Source: a virus
DNA: 64,000 nt
Direction: 5' to 3' (one strand)
IMG/VR virus record: IMGVR_UViG_3300037231_000119
Span: 1-64,000 of that record
The translations under genes were made by a program, and so were the position numbers. This document shows, piece by piece, positions 25,221 through 32,518 of this stretch (within the stretch, counting starts at the first letter, position 1; each line of letters opens with the position of its first letter). The notes beneath the pieces are model-generated. The model saw only the letters and a list, made by a program, of their open reading frames with translations, was not told where the DNA came from and made no database searches.

Positions 25221-26842
25221 AATCCACACACTCCATTAATGCATTCGCGTTCTTGTTCCTCAAAGACCTTACCTTCATCTGCCAAAGCCTCTTCGAGACT
25301 AACTCTGGTCAGTGGCTGCCCACCTCTAGAACCATCGGGATAAACAGTGAACCCCCTTAGACGCTTTGCATATTTAAGTAGAGTGTCTGCATTTTTTTCG
25401 TAATTAGATTCATTGTTTTCTTTAGATCCCCAGCTTTCCATATTGCAGGTACTGGAAATCGACATATCAACATAATTCTGAACATCGGCTTGGAACTTCA
25501 CTCGCTGTTTAAAGGTTAGGTCCCCAGAGTCTTTAATGTTTTCGAGCTTGACTCCTTGTTCGAGAAGTCTCTTGACGGATCCATCAACCACATACTGGAA
25601 CATCCACTTACCGTCTTTGAAATAGCGCCTCTTGTAGGCCTTGCAAAATAGTGGCTCAATGCCGGTAGTGCTCTCTGCTATGATCCCAATGGTGCCCGTG
25701 GGGGCAATCGCCCTAACACCCTTGGGAACGGAGACTCCTAGCTGTTTAGCGCCCATAAATGCGGCAGAGTCGCTCTCTTGTTCATATATTGATAGGAACT
25801 TGTGGAGTTCTGGGGTTACTTCGTAGTTTTGACCTTTTGCCATCAACCATTCATGAATTCCACCGAGGCCGAGTCCAATACGATTATTCTTGATCCCTAC
25901 TTCCTTGATTTTAGGGGTAGGAATATCGCTATAAATACCTCCACAAAGAAGGAAAAGTGTCGCGTACTTGGTAGATTCGGCCAGATCTTTCTTATCTTTC
26001 ATCCGATTAAGCCAAAGAGTTCCTAAGTTGCACTTATCTGAATCATCTTCGCTCGTTACTTCACAGCATGCGTTTCGCAAACTCTCGTTATCCTTACGAA
26101 AATTGAAGCTCATTCCTGGTTCTGCAGTAGAGAAGGCCTGTTTGCAGTTCTCAAGCCAAACTTTAGAGGCAAGTTCGTGTTTGGGATGGTCAGAATTTTC
26201 AATCGCAATGAAAAATTCCGTATCGTAAATAACTGAAATATTGGTTAGCTCCATAGCAACTGGAAATGTGAAGTCGTTGAGTTTAGCGGCTTTGATTTCT
26301 GGAGAATAGTCCTTGAAATGAATAAATTTGAAAACATCGGGATGCGACCAAGAAAGTCCGGCCCAAATTGCCGAGCGTCTTTGTCCACCCTGCATAATAA
26401 ATCTACCAGATTCGTTCGTCATTTGCATCAAAGCTAGGGGCCCCGTAGACTTACCGCCCGTACGACGAATAATCGCACCCTCTTCCCTAAGTCTAGTGTA
26501 GTCTACTCCAATGCCGCCCCCAGTCATAAGGGAGGCCGTAGTCTTATGCATAAGCTCTGCCCAGGATTCACGACTATCTTCGGCACGGAAGAGAAAACAA
26601 TTATTTACCTGATGAAACTCCCTACCGGCAGAATAAAGATACCGGCCACCGGGAATAAACTTTCTTTCTAAGATAGTATTGTAGATTTTTTCCTTAGTTT
26701 TTGTATCCAGAAGCTGCGAACAAACGGCCTCGGTAACTCGCTTGGCCGTATCTGCCCATGTTTCTATTCCGTCTTTGGAATATTTCTGGATATAAATGTC
26801 ATGTGGGAACTTGCTGGAAAATACGTCGAACTCTTTTTTCAT
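25217..26842 (-). CDS. nrdJ: Class II (adenosylcobalamin-dependent) ribonucleotide reductase
   Basis: 541 aa, compact. Signature residues: FIPGGRYLY (62-70), NCFLF (Cys82), TGGGIGVDYTRLRE (107-120), CNLGTL (Cys271, redox pair with Cys82), APTGTIG (380-386), STCNMESWG, and a C-terminal C-x4-C (534, 539) that re-reduces the active site. Class II enzymes reduce ribonucleotides aerobically or anaerobically using B12 and need no NrdB; none is seen here. Supplies dNTPs for phage replication and pairs functionally with dut. Overlaps both neighbours by ATGA. Confidence 0.9.
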   Translation of the reverse strand: MKKEFDVFSSKFPHDIYIQKYSKDGIETWADTAKRVTEAVCSQLLDTKTKEKIYNTILERKFIPGGRYLYSAGREFHQVNNCFLFRAEDSRESWAELMHKTTASLMTGGGIGVDYTRLREEGAIIRRTGGKSTGPLALMQMTNESGRFIMQGGQRRSAIWAGLSWSHPDVFKFIHFKDYSPEIKAAKLNDFTFPVAMELTNISVIYDTEFFIAIENSDHPKHELASKVWLENCKQAFSTAEPGMSFNFRKDNESLRNACCEVTSEDDSDKCNLGTLWLNRMKDKKDLAESTKYATLFLLCGGIYSDIPTPKIKEVGIKNNRIGLGLGGIHEWLMAKGQNYEVTPELHKFLSIYEQESDSAAFMGAKQLGVSVPKGVRAIAPTGTIGIIAESTTGIEPLFCKAYKRRYFKDGKWMFQYVVDGSVKRLLEQGVKLENIKDSGDLTFKQRVKFQADVQNYVDMSISSTCNMESWGSKENNESNYEKNADTLLKYAKRLRGFTVYPDGSRGGQPLTRVSLEEALADEGKVFEEQERECINGVCGL

Positions 26843-27165
26843 TGGACTTCCTTTTTAGTAATCTGCTGTAGTTCTTCTTTCAACTTTAAGCCATTTGCCT
26901 TCATCTGTCTATCAAAATAAACGGTCATGAAGGCACAATTTACAAAGGCCGAAACGAAACAAAACCATTCCCAAGTGCTATCATCAACATCTTCCATGAT
27001 TTTGTGGCCTAGGAGCTGGCTGATAAAATTAACTAGGAATAGGCCACCAATAAGCTTAGCAACCGCAAGAAACATACCAAGTCTTGATTTGGACATGGCC
27101 TTCTTGGCTTTGGCTTGTTGTTCTGGGGTAAGCTCATTCCAATTTTTGAGATCGTCGTCATTCAT
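26839..27165 (-). CDS. Two-span membrane protein
   Basis: 108 aa. Hydrophobic segments at about 31-52 (MFLAVAKLIGGLFLVNFISQ) and 67-83, with charged ends. ATGA overlap with nrdJ. Unknown function. Confidence 0.6.
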   Translation of the reverse strand: MNDDDLKNWNELTPEQQAKAKKAMSKSRLGMFLAVAKLIGGLFLVNFISQLLGHKIMEDVDDSTWEWFCFVSAFVNCAFMTVYFDRQMKANGLKLKEELQQITKKEVQ

Positions 27166-27451
27166 CGGAATATTCCTTCTTTAGGTCAGCAACCAGTTTA
27201 TCTAGAGCTTCCTGGCCGTTATATACGGCGTACCAGTCCATCATAGTTACCAGATTGGCCACTGCGCTCTCTTGGGAGAATAGGATCTCGGTTGCCTTTT
27301 CTTGGTGTGGCGCCTTCTCATAAACGGTCAACATATCGGAAGTCGTAGAATACTCCCAGAAGAAATCGACATTGGCCCACTTAGCACCATAGCATCCGGG
27401 AGGATAGGTCTCTAGCTTGAATTGATAAATTTTGCCCTTCCATGTAGCCAT
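27158..27451 (-). CDS. Hypothetical protein
   Basis: 97 aa, starting MATWKGKIYQ; soluble, Tyr/Trp-rich N-terminus. Overlaps the next gene by 8 bp. Not recognised. Confidence 0.6.
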   Translation of the reverse strand: MATWKGKIYQFKLETYPPGCYGAKWANVDFFWEYSTTSDMLTVYEKAPHQEKATEILFSQESAVANLVTMMDWYAVYNGQEALDKLVADLKKEYSDE

Positions 27452-27454
27452 AGT

Positions 27455-27676
27455 TTAATCCCACCAATTTCTGAGATGTCCATTAACATCTTCTTTCGAT
27501 TTCAAAAATACAGGGGATTCTTGATCTCCAACTTGTTCGCCACTATGATTAATGCAGCGCTTATCGGCACAATAATACCAATAATCACAGTATTTTTCGG
27601 TGGGCTGTGTAACAACCACAAATCCGTCACACTCTTCACAGATGCCGAATTTACATATCCAACTTAATTTCTTCAT
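27455..27676 (-). CDS. Small Cys-rich protein
   Basis: 73 aa from MKKLSW, with AAGG ahead of the ATG. CKFGICEECDG then CDYWYYCADKRC suggests a zinc site. It ends LRNWWD, the same C-terminal NWWD as the next gene upstream, reflecting a short duplicated 3' end. Confidence 0.6.
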   Translation of the reverse strand: MKKLSWICKFGICEECDGFVVVTQPTEKYCDYWYYCADKRCINHSGEQVGDQESPVFLKSKEDVNGHLRNWWD

Positions 27677-27681
27677 TGCCT

Positions 27682-28269
27682 TCAATCCCACCAGTTACGC
27701 ATATACTTATGCAGAATGTCAAACATCCATTTCTCTTCCCTTTTGGTCTTCTTATCTGTAGCCGCATAGGAAGCTAGACGGTCCGCCAAACACTGAACTT
27801 CGTCTTCAGGAGTCTTTATATTGGCATAAGTTGAATGCCATTGGGAGTTTCCCTTATCCCCATAAGGAGTTGTCCAATGCCTATACTTACCCCACTTTTT
27901 CTCAATGCGATCGAACGCCACTGAGTCGTAGTTATCGTCTTTAAGTCTGCCTGAAAGCTTAATGGCTAAATCCAAAGCTTTCAAGTCCTTGGGGTCATGG
28001 ATGGAATGACCATTATCTAGACAAACTTTGATTCGTTTAAGCTTATATTCGATAATGGCAAACATGGAATGGCCATCAAAATCAAAGTCGTTATGGAATA
28101 CATTTACGTACCACTGATACAATCTCTTGGCCTGGAAAATAGGGTTTCCGAAGTATTTCCAAGTGAGGTCGTAATACCAATCGGCTACAGGAGTTTGGAT
28201 CCACCAAAGATAGAGCTTTGAGGAGGGTTTGGAATGCGTAGGGTCTTTAAGGGCTTTGGATTGAAACAT
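27682..28269 (-). CDS. Hypothetical phage protein
   Basis: 195 aa from MFQSKA, chosen because it follows the previous stop with GGAAATAAA before the ATG. Trp/Tyr-rich, with conserved-looking HDFDFDGHSM and DNGHSIHDPKDLKALD. Resembles uncharacterised phage proteins; no function assigned. Ends MRNWWD. Confidence 0.65.
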   Translation of the reverse strand: MFQSKALKDPTHSKPSSKLYLWWIQTPVADWYYDLTWKYFGNPIFQAKRLYQWYVNVFHNDFDFDGHSMFAIIEYKLKRIKVCLDNGHSIHDPKDLKALDLAIKLSGRLKDDNYDSVAFDRIEKKWGKYRHWTTPYGDKGNSQWHSTYANIKTPEDEVQCLADRLASYAATDKKTKREEKWMFDILHKYMRNWWD

Positions 28270-28277
28270 TTTATTTC

Positions 28278-28556
28278 CTAACCTAGAACTTCTTCTATCA
28301 GACGTTTTACCCAATTATTCTCCGAGGAGACACATTTTAGTTTTTGAAGCGCCTCTTTCATTTTGAAATTCTCCTCCAGAATCCTGTGTCTGTCGGCCAT
28401 CATAGCATTGTAGCCCCTGAGATCGGATTGGAGTTTTTCGATCTCCGCGTCTCGGGAGGCGAGTGTCTTGTGAAGTACGTCACGCTCATTCTCTGCCAGT
28501 TTTCTCATGCAGCAATTCGCATAGCCGTCCTGTTTCTTGCAGTCACAATTACTCAT
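28278..28556 (-). CDS. Coiled-coil protein with N-terminal Cys cluster
   Basis: 92 aa. MSNCDCKKQDGYANCCMRKL holds four Cys, then a heptad-rich coiled coil with ASRDAEIEKLQ, a motif shared with the paralogous genes at 29044 and 29408. Probably one of a duplicated set. Confidence 0.6.
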   Translation of the reverse strand: MSNCDCKKQDGYANCCMRKLAENERDVLHKTLASRDAEIEKLQSDLRGYNAMMADRHRILEENFKMKEALQKLKCVSSENNWVKRLIEEVLG

Positions 28557-28869
28557 CTTTCGCCCCTCCCTCGCGCTCCGCGAGCTTTGCCTTAACCCTG
28601 TCGTGCAGTATGTAATTTACTAAGTCCTCGCGATGTGGCGCGTCTCCGTACTTGTCCATTCCAGCCATGTGCGAGTCTCTTATTTCGATCTTGAGCATCT
28701 CCAGCGCCGCCGCCACGCCCTGGTCGAAGCCGAAGGAGGCGCCATCAAACCAATCCTCTTTTGCATTATCATTATTTTCTTGATAACTCTTAACTGTAAG
28801 TGGCCACATAAAGTCAGCGTATTTTTCCGCCTCTTCTCGCGCGAGTTTATTGAATTCTTCTTTAGTCAT
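28549..28869 (-). CDS. Hypothetical protein
   Basis: 106 aa, charged, ending GGAKDE. Codon GC content looks higher than in its neighbours. Overlaps both neighbours by 4-8 bp. Not recognised. Confidence 0.6.
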   Translation of the reverse strand: MTKEEFNKLAREEAEKYADFMWPLTVKSYQENNDNAKEDWFDGASFGFDQGVAAALEMLKIEIRDSHMAGMDKYGDAPHREDLVNYILHDRVKAKLAEREGGAKDE

Positions 28870-29051
28870 TTCTTCTTTCCCCTATTGGCCATAATCTTCT
28901 TAACGTAATCCTGGAGCTTATTGGGATCCGCTCTCTCATCAACCAAAATAAATGCGAACCTCTCTACTGCGTCAATTGGATCTTCAATCTCCAACATATG
29001 GACCAAAAATTCCTGTTCATCGCGATTTAGGTATATTTTTCCGTCACTCAT
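28866..29051 (-). CDS. Small acidic protein
   Basis: 61 aa from MSDGKIYLNRDEQEF. Longer in-frame upstream sequence belongs to the next gene's region; this ATG follows its last codons in the same way as at 29415. Not recognised. Confidence 0.6.
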   Translation of the reverse strand: MSDGKIYLNRDEQEFLVHMLEIEDPIDAVERFAFILVDERADPNKLQDYVKKIMANRGKKK

Positions 29052-29415
29052 CTTTGGTCTCTTCCTGAGGTTCTTTGAGGGCTTGGCGGGCGATCCTTTG
29101 ATTGATGAATAAGTGGTGATCCAGAATTTCGTTATTTTCCTCATCACTATTGCACAATTCAGTTCCATATGTGGGTTTCGCTACGACCTCAAGCGCCCCT
29201 CGATACCGCTCGCAGCGGGCTTTCAGCTCCTTATTCCCTTCTACGACTCTCTCGTGCATCCAGCTCGGAATCCTCTCCTGTGATTCCTGAGTGAGCCGGG
29301 CAATCTCCGCGTCTCTGGAAGCGAGGACGGCCCTAAGATTACTTGCTGCGGATTGCTCGCTTTCCAAATAGCCACGAAGGTCGTCACATTTAGCACAATC
29401 GTTCCAGTCACTCAT
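29044..29415 (-). CDS. Coiled-coil protein, paralogue of neighbour
   Basis: 123 aa from MSDWND. CAKC near the N-terminus, coiled coil with LASRDAEIARL, and C-terminus ARQALKEPQEETKDE nearly identical to that of the 224-aa neighbour. A tandem duplication produced both. Confidence 0.6.
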   Translation of the reverse strand: MSDWNDCAKCDDLRGYLESEQSAASNLRAVLASRDAEIARLTQESQERIPSWMHERVVEGNKELKARCERYRGALEVVAKPTYGTELCNSDEENNEILDHHLFINQRIARQALKEPQEETKDE

Positions 29416-30082
29416 CTTTGGTCTCTTCCTGAGGCTCTTTGAGAGCATTGCGGGCAATCTTAGTGTCGGTCGCCAATACAGTAGCGCAAGAGGCGTGATC
29501 GATAGCTAACCAATATCCCTCTTTCTCGTGACGAGGCCTGTGCTTTGATGCAATCGATTCAAGGGCTTCTTTATACCGACTACATTGGGCTTTCAGAGTC
29601 TTATTCTCCGATATGGAAAGCTCTGCAATGCGCTCCCATGTGTCGTCATTCTTAGAATCGCGATACTGAATATTGGCAAAAAGATTCTCGTTTGCTTTCT
29701 TCAACCACTTCACCTCCACTAGAAGTTCCTGGTTCTGAATAACAATGCGCCCGTTTTGTTCTTCCATCTCTGAAAGCTCTTTCTTCAGCGCCCCAACCTC
29801 AACCCTCGCCTGCGCCCAGTTCTTTTCCCATTCATGCGCGGCGGTTTTGTATGAGTCGCGTTCGGTAATGAGCCTCATCCGTTCCGACTCAAGTCGCAGC
29901 ACATGCTCCGCGTGCATTTTGTCGCGGTCCTCCAGGGTGGCTCTGAGCGCGTCTATCTCATCCAGAAGCTCCGCGACTTCCTTGGATAGGAGCCCGGCCG
30001 TCACGCAGCCGCATGATGGACATTCGTCGAATTCTTCAGGCATGGGCTTCCCTCTTCTGATCTCGCCTATTTTAACTTCCAT
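29408..30082 (-). CDS. Coiled-coil protein with N-terminal zinc-like motif
   Basis: 224 aa from MEVKIGEIRR. CPSCGC at the N-terminus, then a long coiled coil (about 30-170) and the C-terminal IARNALKEPQEETKDE shared with its neighbour. Possibly a virion or scaffold-associated protein; unknown. Confidence 0.6.
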   Translation of the reverse strand: MEVKIGEIRRGKPMPEEFDECPSCGCVTAGLLSKEVAELLDEIDALRATLEDRDKMHAEHVLRLESERMRLITERDSYKTAAHEWEKNWAQARVEVGALKKELSEMEEQNGRIVIQNQELLVEVKWLKKANENLFANIQYRDSKNDDTWERIAELSISENKTLKAQCSRYKEALESIASKHRPRHEKEGYWLAIDHASCATVLATDTKIARNALKEPQEETKDE

Positions 30083-30266
30083 CTTTCGCCCCTTCTTGAC
30101 CTTCAACACAGACTACTGATTCTTCTGGCTCATCATCGAAAGCACCCGCTTCAAGTAGACAATCAAAACACGCTTTATTCCCATCTTCGTCTAGCAATTG
30201 GGTTCCATTATAATCAAAGTAGGCGAGTGCATCATTGCAAATGTGACAAATCATATTCTTAGCCAT
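30072..30266 (-). CDS. Small zinc-ribbon protein
   Basis: 64 aa from MAKNMICHIC. CHIC and CFDC are 28 residues apart. Start lies within the final codons of the upstream 46-aa gene (8 bp overlap). Confidence 0.6.
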   Translation of the reverse strand: MAKNMICHICNDALAYFDYNGTQLLDEDGNKACFDCLLEAGAFDDEPEESVVCVEGQEGAKDGS

Positions 30267-30399
30267 AATTAAACGTGAGTCCTTCCTTTGTATCGAAGAT
30301 GGATTTTCCACCCTGTATTAGCACTAACTTAACCTTACGCGACTTCTTAGGACAAAACAAGATAAAAGCAAAGATTAGGAGGAATATCTCGAGAACCAT
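30259..30399 (-). CDS. Small membrane protein
   Basis: 46 aa. Hydrophobic N-terminus (MVLEIFLLIFAFILFC), then basic residues: one membrane helix with cytoplasmic tail. Overlaps both neighbours by 1-8 bp, which supports expression. Confidence 0.55.
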   Translation of the reverse strand: MVLEIFLLIFAFILFCPKKSRKVKLVLIQGGKSIFDTKEGLTFNYG

Positions 30400-30881
30400 T
30401 ACTTCTTCTTAGAAGGCTTTTTGGACTTCTTATCCTTTGGGGCATCTTCAAACATTTGCTCCAAAAGAGATTTGACTTTCTTAGTTTTATTAGACTTCTT
30501 GGTCTTTTTTGTTGGTTTCTTGACTGACTTCTTTTTGGACTTCTTGGCAGGTTTGAGACTATCCCCGAATTTATCGAACTTGGGTTTAGGCTCATCTGTA
30601 GACATGGGAACTGGACCAAACTCGCACGGTCCATTGCACTCGGGACAGTTTTCTGGATACTGATCGATATCAAATCCGCCATTATGCACAGGAAGATCTC
30701 CACTAACAGTCTCGGGAAGGTCGTATCGATCATTTGTGGACCATGGCTCGTCTGCGTCGGGTTTATAGGTATCTGGACCCGCATCTGGCGCCATTTCAGC
30801 GGAGGTCCAACCAGTCAATGCGTAACTAAGGGTGCCAAAGATAACAAAACAGATCACGACTCCAAGCAAATAATAACTCAT
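30399..30881 (-). CDS. Membrane-anchored protein with Lys-rich tail
   Basis: 160 aa from MSYYLLGVVICFVIFGTLSY, an N-terminal membrane segment. An acidic stretch with CPECNGPC follows. Residues about 110-160 are repeated Lys/Ser/Thr/Pro, like histone H1 tails. Might tether DNA or the membrane; function unknown. Confidence 0.6.
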   Translation of the reverse strand: MSYYLLGVVICFVIFGTLSYALTGWTSAEMAPDAGPDTYKPDADEPWSTNDRYDLPETVSGDLPVHNGGFDIDQYPENCPECNGPCEFGPVPMSTDEPKPKFDKFGDSLKPAKKSKKKSVKKPTKKTKKSNKTKKVKSLLEQMFEDAPKDKKSKKPSKKK

Positions 30882-30882
30882 T

Positions 30883-31101
30883 TTAGAGGCCCTCCAGGAC
30901 CAACATTCGAACATTTCCTTCTTCATCGTCTACACAAAGATATCCAGCTTTGGTATTAACCCAGATAATTTTATTGGTTTCTGGGGTGCCCTGTGCAGCA
31001 ATGATTTCCCATCGGCCACGCAATTGATTGGTGGGACGACGATCTCGATCAAAAGTAAGATAAACTGTATTGTCGGTTCTGACTCTAAGACTCCACATCA
31101 T
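30883..31101 (-). CDS. Hypothetical protein
   Basis: 72 aa, starting MMWSLRVRTDNT. ATGA overlap with the stop of the 255-aa gene. Not recognised. Confidence 0.6.
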   Translation of the reverse strand: MMWSLRVRTDNTVYLTFDRDRRPTNQLRGRWEIIAAQGTPETNKIIWVNTKAGYLCVDDEEGNVRMLVLEGL

Positions 31102-31865
31102 GCACTCTCCTTTGTAAATAGGTCACACCATTTGTCGTGTTTGTGGGAATTGACTGAATGGGCGCCACATCCACACTTCCTAGTTGGTTCCGAACTTACG
31201 TTAATCTTGACATCCGCATATTCCAATGTTGGCATTTGTACGCCATTAATATAGACAGTGGCATTGGAGGGAGTATTTGAGATAGTATTGGGACCGCCAC
31301 TAATAGCGAGTAGTTGAGCGGAAAGACCGAAAATTCCAAATCTGTCCTTAATCACAGTATCGTTCTCCCATGCAAGGTTGCAGTTTTGGAGCAATTCTTG
31401 ATAGGAAGAGGACTTTGATGGGCTATAGGGGCTTCCTAGAGCAAAGAAAAATATCGTATAGTAGCCCATATTGCACGTATAGCTCCAATAATAACTAGTA
31501 GGGAGCTGGGCGGCAACTTGATTCAGAAAGGTGGACTGGTCAATCTTTGGGAATACTGGGGTTGGAATAGATGGACTGGAGGGAATGAGGGTGTTAGTTA
31601 CGTTACCAGTTAATGCTTGAGCTGCGGAAGTACTGGTTAATTGGGCGAAAGAATTGTCAGAATCTTTAATAACGCACCCAGATTCCCAGATATGAGAGAC
31701 ATTGGCTAATTTCCACGTAATGTCGTTTCTTGATTCCGCCAAAGTATCCAGCGCGAATATGTAGTCTCGTGCGCCCAATATCCCAATATAAGTCTGGGAA
31801 TACATACGTTTATGTGAATTTTTGATCCAGACCGTACTTCTGAAATAAGCTCCTGTGCAGTTCAT
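31098..31865 (-). CDS. Hypothetical protein with C-terminal CxCG-HxxWCD motif
   Basis: 255 aa. Its N-terminal three quarters are not recognised. The end reads CGCGAHSVNSHKHDKWCD, a Cys/His motif also seen at the end of the 70-aa protein at 38459. In phages this motif often sits on small regulatory or virion proteins and probably binds zinc. Confidence 0.6.
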   Translation of the reverse strand: MNCTGAYFRSTVWIKNSHKRMYSQTYIGILGARDYIFALDTLAESRNDITWKLANVSHIWESGCVIKDSDNSFAQLTSTSAAQALTGNVTNTLIPSSPSIPTPVFPKIDQSTFLNQVAAQLPTSYYWSYTCNMGYYTIFFFALGSPYSPSKSSSYQELLQNCNLAWENDTVIKDRFGIFGLSAQLLAISGGPNTISNTPSNATVYINGVQMPTLEYADVKINVSSEPTRKCGCGAHSVNSHKHDKWCDLFTKESA

Positions 31866-31867
31866 AT

Positions 31868-32431
31868 TTAAAGGCTATCCGAAGAAGGTGGATTTGTCAA
31901 TTTCTTTCTTGGACCAGATAAGTCTTTTGAGCTTTTCCCTTTGTGGCATTTATAACATAAAATCTGGACGCCCTCTAGACCAACAGATAAGGGAGAATTG
32001 CCCTTATAGATACACTCCTTATGGTCCACTTCGGGCCGATAGCCTTTCTCGCATTTCTGCTTAAGTCTTTTCATTAGGGACCAATTAAACTCGGTCCTAA
32101 AGTTGGTTGGTTTACCATAGATTCGGCCATTAATTAGGAGCTGTTCGATCAGGGGTACGTAATCATGTTGGCATAAGGCACACCTGAAGTCTTGTCTAAC
32201 CAATAGGTAGAATAGGGACTCCTCGTGCTGGGGCCGGAAATGCGCTTTAGCACTAAGGGAGCAATCTCTACCACAGTACTTTTTACCCTTTACTTTCGTG
32301 GAGTTGCACCATGCGCACATCTTGATGCCATCAATAACAATGGTCTTAATTTTATCTAGGGCCTCATATCGATTGGTGCAGCTTTTGATTAAATCTATGG
32401 CGATGGGGTTGAGGGGAAGCTTGAGGATCAT
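31868..32431 (-). CDS. HNH endonuclease with zinc-finger N-terminus
   Basis: 187 aa. CAWCNS and KKYCGRDC near residues 39-56 form a zinc finger. CALCQ, VDHKECIYKG and ILCYKCHKGKSSKDL are the treble-clef HNH core (His of DHKE as general base, two Cys pairs for zinc). Cleaves DNA, probably a homing-type or packaging-related nuclease. Confidence 0.8.
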   Translation of the reverse strand: MILKLPLNPIAIDLIKSCTNRYEALDKIKTIVIDGIKMCAWCNSTKVKGKKYCGRDCSLSAKAHFRPQHEESLFYLLVRQDFRCALCQHDYVPLIEQLLINGRIYGKPTNFRTEFNWSLMKRLKQKCEKGYRPEVDHKECIYKGNSPLSVGLEGVQILCYKCHKGKSSKDLSGPRKKLTNPPSSDSL

Positions 32432-32454
32432 ATGATAAGATATATCACAATAAA

Positions 32455-32486
32455 CAAAAAGCGCCCAACTAATTAAAGTTGGACGC
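32455..32486 (-). terminator. Rho-independent terminator after the 543-aa tail protein
   Basis: A 10-bp stem (32461-32470 with 32477-32486, one G-U) around a 6-nt AT loop, followed on the - strand by five U. It lies 33 bp after the stop of the tail gene and before the HNH gene, so it separates the two transcripts. Confidence 0.8.
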
Positions 32487-32518
32487 CTTTCAAATTCATC
32501 CTACCGTGGGTAAGTAAA

